The translations under genes and the position numbers were made by a program. A DNA stretch of 64,000 bases from Zygnema cylindricum (Eukaryota; Streptophyta; Zygnematophyceae; Zygnematales; Zygnemataceae), in NCBI GenBank assembly GCA_037447655.1, contig JBBHKE010002574.1, forward strand, positions 102,949 through 166,948, read 5' to 3'. Each line of letters begins with the position of its first letter. Within the stretch, counting starts at the first letter, position 1. The notes under the pieces are model-generated. The model was given only the letters and a program-made list of their open reading frames with translations, was not told the DNA's origin and made no database searches. Shown one piece after another: positions 22,101 through 33,700 of this stretch.

Positions 22101-24954
22101 TATCCTCTCGATTTGACTAATTCAAATCACTAACATCTAACATATCTTCTATACTGATTTTCAATAGCAAACGGGGAAAGGAAACAACATCCTTTTTCTT
22201 AATGCATTGACCTTTTGTAAAAAACTCTAAAAACTCTAAAATTCCTACAAATTTTTTGCAGAAAATCTCATCAAAAAACTGGTTCCACTTTTGTGACAGG
22301 TGTACCTTCCTGAGGCCTACAACTGGGTGAATTTTTGGACTGGGGAAAGTCTTGAAGGTGGGCGTCTGGTGAATCTGGAAGTTCCTTTGGAGCAATCGGC
22401 TGTGTTTGTGAGGGCAGGAGCAGTTTTGGAGGTGATGTCAGAAGACATGGAGACACTCGTCACAACTGGGAGTTACGGCCAGGCATTTGGAAATGGCATG
22501 GAAAAGTGAGGACGGGGCTCTGTGGTCTTTTTCGCTCTTTTTTCACACATGTTTGCGTCAATTTCTGGTATTTCTCGAGTGTGTCTGACGTGCTTTTTCG
22601 GTTGGTGAGCTTCTTGAGTCAGGTTTGATAGGGAAGACACGGGATTGCTTTTTTGTCAAACCGAGTTAAATTCTCTGAAAGCTGGTTTAGTTGGTCTTAT
22701 ATTGGTGGTTAGTGAAAGTGAAGAGGTTGCTCCTTGTGGCTGCCATTTTTGTTTAATTCAGTCAGCCATCACGAAAACGTCACACGTCTTCGTTTCTCTT
22801 TTAGTCAGCCGACAACATAAGCATAAGCATCTCCAATTTTGAAACATCTGATGGGCGACATTCTGCAAATTAGAATCGTCCATTCTGAAATCACCTGCAG
22901 CAAAGCTACCCAACACTGCCTCCCTGACTCGGCAAACACTGCCTGACTGAGTTCTTATCAACACCTGGAACTGACACTTTCTGATTCACAGAAATAATTT
23001 CCTGATTGACCAAACCCTCTTAAACTTGGTCAACATATACTGATTATGCAGTTCTACTAGCATTCAAAATTTCAGGCAAATTGACAAACTGTGCTTGAAG
23101 TAATTCTTGATTAAACTGCCAAAATGTTGCCTTTTACAAACTAGCTTCTGTAACTGATAATTTTTCTTAAGTCCCTAGCCTACTTTTATACTCACACCCT
23201 TACTGCTGTTTAGCTATCCAATCAGATGCTACTGTAGTACAGTACAACTGTACCTGAGGTACGTCCGGAATCCTAATTAACCAGGTAGAGTAAATTCTAC
23301 TGTTCACACTAAATCTTAATTAGCATACGGACAAGCTATGCTACTGTAAAAACTACACTGACACATATGTTGTAGATCCTATGAGGAAATCTGAGTCACG
23401 TGGTCCCAACAAATATTACGTAGCCACTAATCTATTGCCGCGTGTGAAATAATCGTGTCAAATTCATTCCGGCTTACGCGGTGATTCCTGTAGTCGCTCG
23501 ATAAGTATTCGTTCCCGGATCTGTTGACGATTAACAGTGAATGATGTTCCTGTGATCGTCGCTGTTGCTCTCAGGTATGTACCTTTGTTTGTACGGGGTA
23601 CTTTGGTACTTCTTACTGTCACTCTATATCCGGTCACAAAAGTTTCAAAGTCCTTAAGTTCCTCTCACACAGATAGAAGTTAACTTTCAACACAGTCACG
23701 GCATCGTCTTTATTTTGGGGCCGCCTGTCTTCCTTCGCGAGGATGCTTCCCGGGCTGTGTATTCTCTGTGTGCTGTGGAAGAAAAACGAAGCAGCCGCGA
23801 CGCAGTCTGCAATGGAGCATCGTGGTGTGACGTGACATTGCGTGACGTGATACGATTTGATATGATCCGATATGGTGTGGTGTGATGAGATGTGACACGA
23901 TATGACATGACGTGACTGTTGTGATGTGACCTGACGTGATTAACTTGACGTGACTGATCTGAAGTGATGTGGCGCTATGCGACATGACTATGACATAATG
24001 TGATGTGACGTGATGGTGGCGGGTGTTGCCAAGTGCAGGGGGGCGGTGCTGCAGGTGTGGCCGGGTTCCGTGGGAGCTCTGGTGACTGGAGGCCTCAATG
24101 CCACTCTCTCCAAGGCGGGAGTGACGGCCTCCAGAGAGAGGGCGACAACATACAGTAGTGGCAGTACGGTCGCAGTTAAAAAAGAAGGGAGAAGGGTCCA
24201 GCGGGAGGGGGATGAGTTTTCTGACAAGGACTCAAGGACCGACACAGGAGGGGACATGTCGGAGCATCAGAGTGGTGGGGGAGGCGGTGTGAAAGGAGAC
24301 GAGCTTGAGGACGTGGAAATTTTATCGACTCAGAAGAAGGTTGATGGTGGGCGAGAGAGGGCGGGGAGGTGGAGAGGCGTGGAAGAGGGAGACAGAGGAG
24401 AAGAAGAGGAGACGGAGGATGAGATGCATATGGGGGGTCAACACGGTAGCGACAAAGAAAGGTCGAAATTGAGGATTCAAGAGAGAGAGAAATCAGCCTA
24501 TAATTCCCATGAGAGTTTAGAGTCGAGCAATGGAGGAGCGGAGAGTGTTGTGGAGAGTGAGGATGGGAAAATGTCAAACCATGGATCAGAAAGAGAAGCC
24601 GGCAAGGACGAGGTTGATAACATGGAGCCGGACGATTTACCTGTTGAAGAAGAGGAAAGTTCGTCTTTAACCGATGATCCAGGAGGGGGAGAAGGAGACG
24701 GGTTAGGTCGGAGACTACTGCTTTTGGGGAGGCCGAGAATGAGAGCGAGGTCCCTCGTTATTCTCTCCGACCGAGTGAGAAAAGTTGAAATAATGTTAAT
24801 GTTTAGAAAAGTGGAACAGATTGAAGTGGCTTATGAAGGGGGAGTCCACAAAACGAACTCTTGCATAGAGTCAAACAACTTTGGTAGGAAGGTTTCCCTT
24901 TGTTCTTTAGAGGTGAGAAGAGGACAAACCACTTTTTTGTGGAAGTGGCGGTAG
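9610..24954 (+). CDS. Glycoside hydrolase family 31 protein (alpha-glucosidase/xylosidase superfamily), membrane-anchored
   Basis: Exons: 9610-10558, 11087-(about 11.5-11.83 kb), 12691-12796, 13907-14065, 14463-14585, 15240-15404, 15724-15878, 17739-17853, 17999-18225, 18733-18912, 19361-19649, 22300-22505, possibly 23696-23824, and 24039-24954. GH31 landmarks in order are PVPFIMSSGGYGVWVD, PPLWAFAPWMGRD, NRFPDPKAFFDHLQELGF, the nucleophile region KGFEADD (Asp codon 18110-18112), SGLFLWGHPI, MFIRWTQFGAFSPLM, GEDLLVAPVYRPHGYVQVYLP and WVNFWTGE. Residues 26-42 form a hydrophobic signal anchor, suggesting a type II Golgi/ER or secreted enzyme. Exons 1, 2 and the last carry long Glu/Gly/Arg-rich inserts. 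The usual acid/base Asp motif is not seen. The exon 2-3 junction is phase-inconsistent, and the exon 9 end and the C terminus are tentative. The substrate cannot be assigned. Confidence 0.8.
10586..10817 (+). repeat. (CT)n tract in GH31 intron 1
   Basis: Nearly uninterrupted pyrimidine, mostly CTCTCT, beginning about 30 bp after the donor at 10559. It reads open in several frames only because the sequence is simple. Confidence 0.9.
12203..12655 (+). repeat. ~40 bp tandem array split by a MITE
   Basis: Units resemble GTGAAACAGGACGTTTATGA followed by TTCTAAGGAAAAACTAGCTT. One unit lies at 12203-12242, then a MITE at 12243-12439, then about five more diverged units to 12655. All sit in GH31 intron 2, upstream of exon 3. 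Confidence 0.8.
12243..12439. mobile_element. MITE family 1, copy in GH31 intron 2
   Basis: Ends are GCCGCCCATCACTACTAGAG and the near-inverse ending CTCTAGTGGCAATGGGCAAT. Internal AACACTAATT and AGTGTAGGGAGG blocks match the copies at 32931-33107 and 62449-62635. It interrupts a tandem array, which dates it after the array. Confidence 0.75.
12810..12870 (+). repeat. (CT)~30 microsatellite in GH31 intron 3
   Basis: Pure CT dinucleotide run starting 14 bp after the exon 3 donor. Confidence 0.95.
13673..13791. mobile_element. MITE family 2, diverged copy
   Basis: The right arm (GTTTCCAGTTGTTTTCGCAC then ATTTGAACTATG) matches the intact copy at 30875-31015, and the shared core is AACCCCATACTATAC. 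The left arm is degraded. It lies in a GH31 intron upstream of exon 4. Confidence 0.7.
14866..15175 (+). repeat. CT/CCT-rich tract in GH31 intron 5
   Basis: About 310 bp of polypyrimidine, ending in a regular CCCTCT hexamer run. It sits 65 bp before the exon 6 acceptor. Confidence 0.9.
19010..19328 (+). repeat. CT/CCCT-rich tract in GH31 intron 10
   Basis: Polypyrimidine tract including a pure (CT)n block near 19151-19182 and CCCT runs, ending about 30 bp before the exon 11 acceptor. Confidence 0.9.
19665..19794. mobile_element. MITE family 1, short copy in GH31 intron 11
   Basis: 130 bp with inverted ends CTACATCGTGAATCACTGTT and AGCTATTCACGGTGTAG. It starts only 16 bp after the exon 11 donor (exon end 19649). 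Confidence 0.8.
20846..20938 (+). repeat. 48 bp tandem duplication
   Basis: Two essentially identical units starting CCCACATAAAGACCACATTT, in the large GH31 intron 11. Confidence 0.9.
23824..24016 (+). repeat. Degenerate TGACGTGA-type short repeat
   Basis: About 190 bp composed of variants of GTGATGTGACGTGA with no fixed period. It ends just before the acceptor of the last GH31 exon (24038). It contains many TGACGT half-CRE motifs as a by-product of the repeat. Confidence 0.75.
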
Positions 24955-27780
24955 GACAACAATTAATCAATATGTAGGTTAAAGCCGATCCTTAAAAAAT
25001 GTAGTTTTTTTTTTGGACAATCGATGCCGCAGCAAGTTGTACATTTGTTTTTAGTATTTTGCTGTATTGTCTCTCATTGCAGTGAGAATTTGCATTATTT
25101 AGAGAAAGAAGAAAAGTTAACAAGGAGAGTGAAAAAAGGTTGCTGGAAGCTAATGTGTTCTCGTTTCAGTTTTTCATCTTCAATGTTCTTATCACAAACA
25201 CGTCAAACAGAGAAGAGGGTAGACAAAATTTGCAGGCCATTCAGAGAGTGACAATGGTTTTTGGTCTTCTGTTGGTTTTAGTGCGTGTTTTGCTCTTTTT
25301 AAAATTTGTGGTATTCAGCAGTGTTCTCGAGTAGAAACCACCGGGATATGTTTAAAGCAAGAATGTGGAACCATATGAGGATTTTTTTAATTGTGTAGGG
25401 CATCTCTACGGTTGTAGGAAATCATCATTTAGATCAACTTGCCATAGATATTATTGCACTATTGGTAGTTTCGATTGTCAAAGACGAAAAATAATAATGT
25501 TTGAAGGTTATTAGGGATTTAGTGCCTTAAAACTGATGATGTCTCTCTCAATTTGTTTTTGAGCATTGCAACTTGAATTCATTTAAAAGCTTGTAGCACA
25601 CTAAATTGGTTTTTGAAGGATCCATTCTTAGGAAAGATACGTCTTTGTGGTCGAATCTAAAGACAATTAGCATGACATGTTTGATCTCCTTCTCTTATAT
25701 ATCCAGTAATGTGGGACACTATTGCAAATATTTTTGAAGTGGAGGATCAAACCGTAGTGAGGTTTCACGTGGTATCCCATTAATTTTGGTGAAGCGGGCC
25801 ACTATTACAACGTGGGACAAGGTGATCCACGTGTTTCAACGGCAGTGGCGACGCTGCTGAGAAGACGGGGTATATGCGTCCTTATACTGTGGAATATTTC
25901 CAGATGGCAGTCAAGACATTTGGTTGTTTGGATGTTGCTTTGCACGGGTTCCTCCGTTCTTGTGATCAGCTTTTTTCCAATAGAAGAACCTGAGTATTGT
26001 GGGACAAAGGTCGTTGACTTAGGGTATGGCCCCATGTGGCTAAGTTCGGGTTTTTTTCTGTCGTTTTCCTTTGAAACTTAGCGCCGTACTGCATAAGTTG
26101 CGACCGTACGAAGAAATTGCAAATTTGTAGAGTACGATTTGCGTCATTCTCGAACTTAGGATGTATGAAAATTTGTCGTCTTGCGTTTTTTCGACCCACT
26201 GTCACGTCATCTTCAAACTTATCATAAAACACATCGGCAATGTGTTTTAAGCTAAGTAAATCCGTTTACACCAATAATAAAATATATTCTCACGTGTGAA
26301 AGTTTTGAAAAAAAATTGACGACTGGAAAAAGTACAGGGCTGTTCGTTTTTGTCCGCATGCACCTTGTACGGTTTTTTTTTTGCAAGGGTCTCGAGGCTG
26401 CAGTGTCATTTCACGCAAAGTTTAAAAATCTGCGAAGGTGAAAAATGTGCGAAGTCATGGCGGCCGGACAGGAGAGGTTTACGCAAAGGCATGTCGTACA
26501 GCCACGGCTGCAAGGCTGCACGTCTACGATGTCACGCAATGACATGCGACATACCGAATCGTTTCAAAAATTACGATGTGTCTTGCGACGCTTAAAAAAG
26601 TTTCGAAAAACTACGGTGCGGCAAAGACAAATTGTACACAGTGACAGCCGTCACGTGTATTGTCGACGTATACAATCGTCACAAACTTAAGTAACAATTT
26701 CGATTAAACACATAGAGACACCTGAAATCCGGGTCCGCCGGATCCGCGCTAAAATACTAAGTAAGTTCGCTAAGTTACTCTTACATGGGGCCGTACCCTT
26801 ACTCGTTAACGAGAGTCTCCGCAGTAAGCTTTCTTGGAGGAAACTAGTGACCTGTCTGTGCCATCAGTATGCCACTTGTGAGCAGAGAAGGGCAACCTAA
26901 GCTTATAGCACCAACGGTAATACCTTTAAGCGAAACCTGAGTCGCCAATTGAGAATTTGTCAATCCATGGGATGGATCTCGCAACCAGAGAGAAAGTGAA
27001 GGATTATAACGGCTGTGTACTGTGCTGTGCATATTTTCTGTTTCGTTTTATGTTTTTGTTCCTTTTGTGTTTCCATGCAGTCAGATGTTTTACCATCTCA
27101 CATTCTTAGTGAAGATTACTATTGCTACTACTATTATTACTATTATTATTATTATTTCTATTTGGAGTTGATAAAGCAGACCTAAACCTTGATCCTAAAA
27201 CTTAATCTCTCCCCAGGCATCCACTTTTCCTTTTCCCCAGATTCCTTGAACCCCGCTATGGACAGATCATTTCTGTACAAAATCACCTCCTCTTAAGGTC
27301 TCAAACACTTCGCAGCACCTGTATTCGCAGCTAATTTGACCAGCGACAATCAAAAAGAAACACATACGGACTCTAACCGGGCAGTAAAGCAATCGTACAT
27401 CAGTAACCTGCCTTCTCATACAGGTAATCGTATCCCTTCGAAAACAACAAAACCATTCACATATCTTTGCTTCCCTGGCATGATGTAATACTAGTCATGC
27501 TTTCATGCACTGTTTTGATAGTGATCTTCGTCCTTGAAACAGTAAATCAGCCCTCAAACGTGGAAAGGAAAGTGTGAAATGTCATCAAAACATTTAGAGA
27601 ACTGCGATCGTCAAAGTGAGTTTTTCTACCTTTTTTTTTCCCAGGAGGCCCCGATCTTAATGCTTTCTGAAGTGATAGAGATGTGAAAGACAATGAAAGT
27701 ACAATAAAATACTTTACAGCAATGGCCTCTGGTGACAAGCTGGCCTGTCATATGTACAGAATACAGGTAAAGCTCAATTT
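24955..27780. other. Intergenic region between convergent GH31 and MFSD9-like genes
   Basis: No convincing exon. A possible extra terminal GH31 exon lies at 25081-25251: splicing from the GT at the stop of the previous exon would keep phase and add about 55 lysine-rich residues. A short (ATT)n microsatellite lies at about 27118-27158. The rest holds only short low-quality frames and must include the 3' untranslated regions of both genes. Confidence 0.5.
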
Positions 27781-30700
27781 TCAGTTGTCCTTCCCATTCA
27801 TCATTTTTTCTAAATGAATCACACTACCAGTCAACTGTTTTTTTCCTGAAGGATTCCGACTAATCATGCTGTTTGACAAACTGTCCCTTCGTTCAAGTAC
27901 GTTATGTTTTTGTAGATTATTACTTATTTCTCGTGTTTCAAGACCACCTTCCTGTGTACTCAAAAGAGGCTGTTCTTCTACTTTCAGAACGAGGTCAGGT
28001 CCCCTTCCAGAACCTTCTTTAGAGAAAGTGTTGTTATTACTCGGTGCACACCCAGTAACATAGAATAACACTGCTGCACCAAGCATTAAAAATCCACTGA
28101 AACACAAGACAAGAAACAAAGAGAAAGAAACGAAAAAATAAAGAAATAAAGTAAGCTCCAGTCTTCAAGAACACATAAAAAATGAAGCGAAAATCACAGT
28201 GAGGCTATTTAGTGAAATCAACAAAATAAAAACAATCCAATTATACTTTGATAGCAAAACAAAGCCCTGACTCCAAACTTCACAGTAAGCATGACAACTT
28301 TTCATATTATATTTTCGAAAACTGAACCTGGAGGCGATAAAATGAGCAAATCCATGACAATCTTTACGGAGTCACACCATATGATTTGCTGTATGGATAT
28401 TTTGTCTCAAAAAAAAGCCATTCTTCACATGTTCTACTCCCAAGACTCTCTGTTCAATCAGAGAACATCGAAAGGAACCCCTCACCTCAACAATCCTGGA
28501 GCCCCAGGTCCCCCACTATTAGCAAGCAGTCCGGCTAACGTTGGGCCAATCACACGACAGGCCGACATAGTCGCATCAGACAACCCTAAAATTTGACCAA
28601 CCTGCCCACAGAAAAACTCACACATTAGAAAATACAGATTCAAAAGACCCAAAGAAATCAACAAGTTGTTGAAAGGACTCTAACAAAGGCCGGCTAGACC
28701 TGGTAACAGTCGTTAAACCCTTATAGAAAACCTTTATAGAATCTGGGCAACCATTTGACACCTCCTTCTGATGGTTACTAATGTCAAGTCAAGTGACAGA
28801 TGCAAACAACTTTGTTTAATTGACATGGTGGCCGTAGTTCAACAAAGTTCACTTTACTGTTTTTCCACATTGCATATCAGTTCTATGATTCCATCTGAAA
28901 AAAAATAAGATATACTATTTTGTGAAAACCCAAGATAAAACCATTGTAGTAGTTGTTCTTAATTTGATGAAGGTAGTCGGGATGGAAAACAGTGTAGAGC
29001 ACAATATTCCATGTACAAAAAACAAGGACAGCTGAAGAAATCAATACCACACTCAAAAACCCTCAAAAAACCGTTTTATTATAAAAATAAATATGACAGA
29101 TATTCACCTCAGAAGACGGAACGGCAGCTGTAATCGTTGCGGTAAATGTTGTTCGCAGGACTCCAGAGGCGAATGCAACAGGTGTCAACATGACCACCAT
29201 GATAGGCTGCATCCAAAAAATACCTTCCTTAAAATTTCAACCTTTATAAATGAACAGAAATGTATCTAGACACTAGATCAAACAAGATTTAATGCAAACA
29301 GAGGCTTTCAATTAAAAATTGAACTAATATGACACAGACACACAATAGAATGATTATCTACGAGTAAGATAAACTGCATGATCTCAAGAACCATAAATTG
29401 AGCCGATAAGTTGTTGAACTGCAAGATTAGTTGCTGAAGCAAGTTGTTTATAAAGATAAAATTTTCAGTCAACAGATTTTCTGACATAAAAAAATGAAAT
29501 TAGAGGGTGGTAAGAGTGCTACTAGTATATGAAACATTTTCGAATGGCATCCTGCATAGTTTCAGTCTAAACAAAAAGCATTCGCAGAAGTCCTTTTTAC
29601 CAAATTGTGCGATCTATACTATGTTCCAAGTTGTTCTAATTATGTTTCATTTATGACTGTGAAAATGTAGCATTACAAAATCACAGCGGTTGAAACTGGC
29701 TACATATAAAAAAGAGTAAAAGCATACAAGGGGGATGTGACCCAGTTAGCCGTAGACAAAAAATGACCAAGTAGTGTATGGTATCTTCGTGAACGTGAAC
29801 GAAGGAGAGCACAAAGGAGAGGGAGAGAGAGGGAGCTCACAATAGTGGGACTCCAAGAGCACCCAAAAAAAGAAAGACCAAGAAGTATCATGCCACGCAG
29901 GAGGAGAGCTCCATCGCCATACAGACGGACAAGAGGCTTTATTGCAAATCCCTGTACAAGCGAAGAAAGAGCGCCCTGCAAACCAAGAAACACTTTTTTT
30001 TTCAATTACATATGTGAACAGAGTAAAAAACTTCGATAATTGGTCATATCAAGCCATTTTCAGTGCCAGGAGCTGCACCTTAGGCATGTCAACTGCATGC
30101 ACCATTGTTGCCCCGAGGACGTCCAACATGCAAATGGTTTGTTGTCTTCAAAGAATCAGGTTGATTTATTTCTAAACTCGACCGGGTTTCATGGCCACCT
30201 TTGAAGAACTAATTCTGCTGCATGACATATCGTTGACAACCAGGCAATCAGATTGGCAATAACACGCGAACTCATTTGTTAACCTGTTTGAGATTTTTCA
30301 TATTCAATCATAACAACTCCAACACTTACCCATTCAGAGTTCGATATCAGAGCGAACTTTCACAAACAAAACAAAATAAACTGATTCTCAACAAGCTCCA
30401 TTGAACACAGAACAAAGCAAAACATGCTCGCCTAGCTGAATTTCTTGCAGTCATGAAAAGAGACCTTATACTATCAATGAGTACTGATTCCCTATCTGTG
30501 GATTTGATCATGAAATCAACGCGGAAGACTTTGCATCAGATGAACACGCAAAAGTAGTCATCCTGTGCATTAAAACACTCTTAAGGAAGTTACACCTGAT
30601 AAGAGATAAGAAGGCCGTTGCCTTGAACGTCAAAGTTGAACCGGTAAAGGAGAAGCAATCCGAGACCTTGTCGAAAAGTTTGGACTGCCAATCCAAGCAC

Positions 30701-33700
30701 AAATCGTACAATAAATAGAGCAGCTATTCTGGGCCTTGCCAGCATCGAAACCTGGCTTCAGATGAAACATGCCAATTTTGTTTTTTCAGGAGCCCGAACG
30801 ACAACAACTTTGTTGATACTGAACCGTTCTCCAAGCACAGCAGCACAGCAGTTGGCAACATGAATGACTAGAACCATAGTTCAAATGTGCGAAAACAATT
30901 AGAAACGTTGTATGTGGTAACCCCATACTATACGCGCATAATAAGGTATAGTACAAGTATACTACGGGGTTACCACATATAGTGTTTCCAATTGTTTTTC
31001 CACATTTGAACTATGATTAGAGCAAAGATACTGCAGAAGCAGAGCTCAGAATTTGTAAACCTCCAGCATACCAAAAGTCTGCGATGTTGCCAATACAAGC
31101 AAATCTCTATGGAATGTGCGAGTTTTAACCATTTTTTGCTTTAAAAAAGGAAAAGTACACCAAGAAAGCAATACACGAGCCAATGTCCATGCGTTAATGC
31201 AAAATACAGCTTAATGGCTACAACTATAGTCACACAACTTTGAAGTTTCATACGCACTAAGTTGTACTGAAGCAACATGTGCAAAAACTACAGTTAACCA
31301 CAAGAGACCACATCGTCAGTGCTAAAACAAAGACGCAGTTGAAACAAGAAAAAATTCTAATCTCAGTGTAGGAGTTCATCACTTGACAAAATGATGACTG
31401 CCATTACCCGAGGGAGATGCTGATACCACGCCTTAACTCCTTGAGAAGTCTGATTTTGAGAGCCAATCTTGTCAGGAGGTAAGGATCCCACTATCAAGGA
31501 AGTATTTAGAAGATACAAGAATGAAGCCAGGATGCCGGGTAAGCGATATCCTCCAGCCTGGAAGGAATGTCCCCTTGTCAATTGTAAGCATAACACCTAC
31601 ATCGTACATCTATAGTGATGCATCCTCCTAAAACAATTCATCCTCTTTGACAATTTCCGTTTACACATGAACCAGACATCATTGTCCACATCTGATAATG
31701 CAAGCAATGGGCATACATTACATAAAAAGCTTCATTCAATACATAAACTTGCCATCTCTCCTCATTTTGTCTCTATTCCATACACACATAAAAAGGCTTT
31801 TGGACTATAGATTAGTATCATAAACATTCAAAATAGTTCTAAACCAGCATTCGAAACAAATTCTGAACATTGAGCTCATAATAGGCCTCCTGACTCTAAG
31901 TGTAATCACTATCAATGGCAGAGATTTAAAGTGCATCGGAGAGGAAGAAACCTTAGAAACGTCCTGTGTACCTTAAAAAGGAAGCCTCCAACAGTGGGGC
32001 CCACCATAATGCCCAATGCTGACGCTGTTGCCATTCTGTCAACACAAAATGCAACTCCCCTCCTAATTAAGCTCACCTTTAAAATTGAGTGATACTTCTG
32101 GTCTCATTTGTGCCCACTGATCATGGTTTGACAATCTACAATCCAAAAAAACAAAAAACAAGCTTTCATGAGTTGTCCTTTTCGCCCTCTATTTTCACCA
32201 TAGCCCTTCATTTTGTGCGTACGATTTCCTAACTCGAAGCAGCTCACCTCCCAAGCTCGACTGCCCGGTTTGACCGTGTGGTGTGATCAGCCACATAGGC
32301 TTTAATGGCATTCTGTGAGTGCTTCAGAAGTCCAGTTATGACTCGAGACAAAACCACCATCTGCTTGGAAAAATACACCATGTATCATTAATCGCGTCAA
32401 CGACACTATTGGTGCCCTTAAATTTTACGCCTCTCAATAACACTAAATGTTTTTTACTTAACGCAAATTCTTTGAATGGTTCAAAATCAGCCACATCATT
32501 TAGAATTGCATTAAAATTAATAACACTAATATAAACCCCATGCTAATAATTTGTGTTTGGGCATGCACAGATGTATTATTGACGAAACCGGACTCGTAAA
32601 AAACACATGGTCGTATGACTAATAGAGTGTTTGAGCCCTACTGACATAGTGCAACCATGGAGTGCATCAAGGAAGTGGAGATCAAAAGACCAAACATAAT
32701 TGATCGTACCTGTAGAGTCACGCTAAATCCGAGCAGGAAATATCCCACCATTGTGCCGACATTAGACAGGAACATGACTGATTTTCGGCCCCACCTATCA
32801 CTCAGCAAGCCCTGCATCCAAAAGACCTTTGTCTTAATTGAAAATGAATTTAAATAAATGGTGTGTAAACAATTCGATTTAACTTCTGCTTTTGTGCACC
32901 ACAATGCACAATCCCTCAGAAAAAAATAGAGCACCGCCCATTGTTATTAGAGTTTAACAACACTAATTCAGTCCACTTTTTTTGGCCAGAAATCACAAAA
33001 TAGTGTTTACAACCTGCCACGTCCGCTTGAACTAAATTAGTAATATTAATTCTAATTTTGCATTAACACAAATAAATCCTTAACGCGAATAACGATGGGA
33101 GATATAGCTTCTCAGAAATACCATTAATTAAGTTCTAAACGCAAGTTGCACCTTCATTACCGAAATAATGACCACCTTCATTATCGAAATAACACAATTG
33201 GGCCCACCAGCAACTCAAATGAAGGCCTCCCCTGTGCCCCCATTAGGAATGTTTACCGTGTAACGTTAAAAGCTTATAATATTGTATATCTGGATGGAAA
33301 AAAAGTCCTCCTATCCATGCCCTCTTGACAGATTAGCCAATTCACTTCCTGTAAAACAATATCCAGGCATTGCCAGAATTCGAGCATAACGAGAAAATCT
33401 TGTGGTATAAATGCATATGGTTTGAAACGGTTTAAACGAACTCTATGGTTTTGACTAGAGACAAAAGCTGTGCCAGCCAATGTTCCCAGTCATCCTTTTC
33501 TTTCAGTTAAAAAAAGATGAAGTTTGAAAAATCGCTGTGTTTACCCACAAAGTGTTCAGTTCAAAACGGAACAACAGTTAATGATTCAAGTCTGTTCACT
33601 ATGCTGAGTTCACACTCCTCGATTCAAGAACAAAAAAAAAATGTTCACCCATAAGGCTGGGGGATGGACCAAAAATAACTAAAATACTTTCCGAAAAAAC

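Noticed and set aside
25805-26081. Overlapping plus and minus frames of 76-89 codons in the convergent spacer
   Set aside because: No domain, both strands open, no splice continuity with neighbouring genes.
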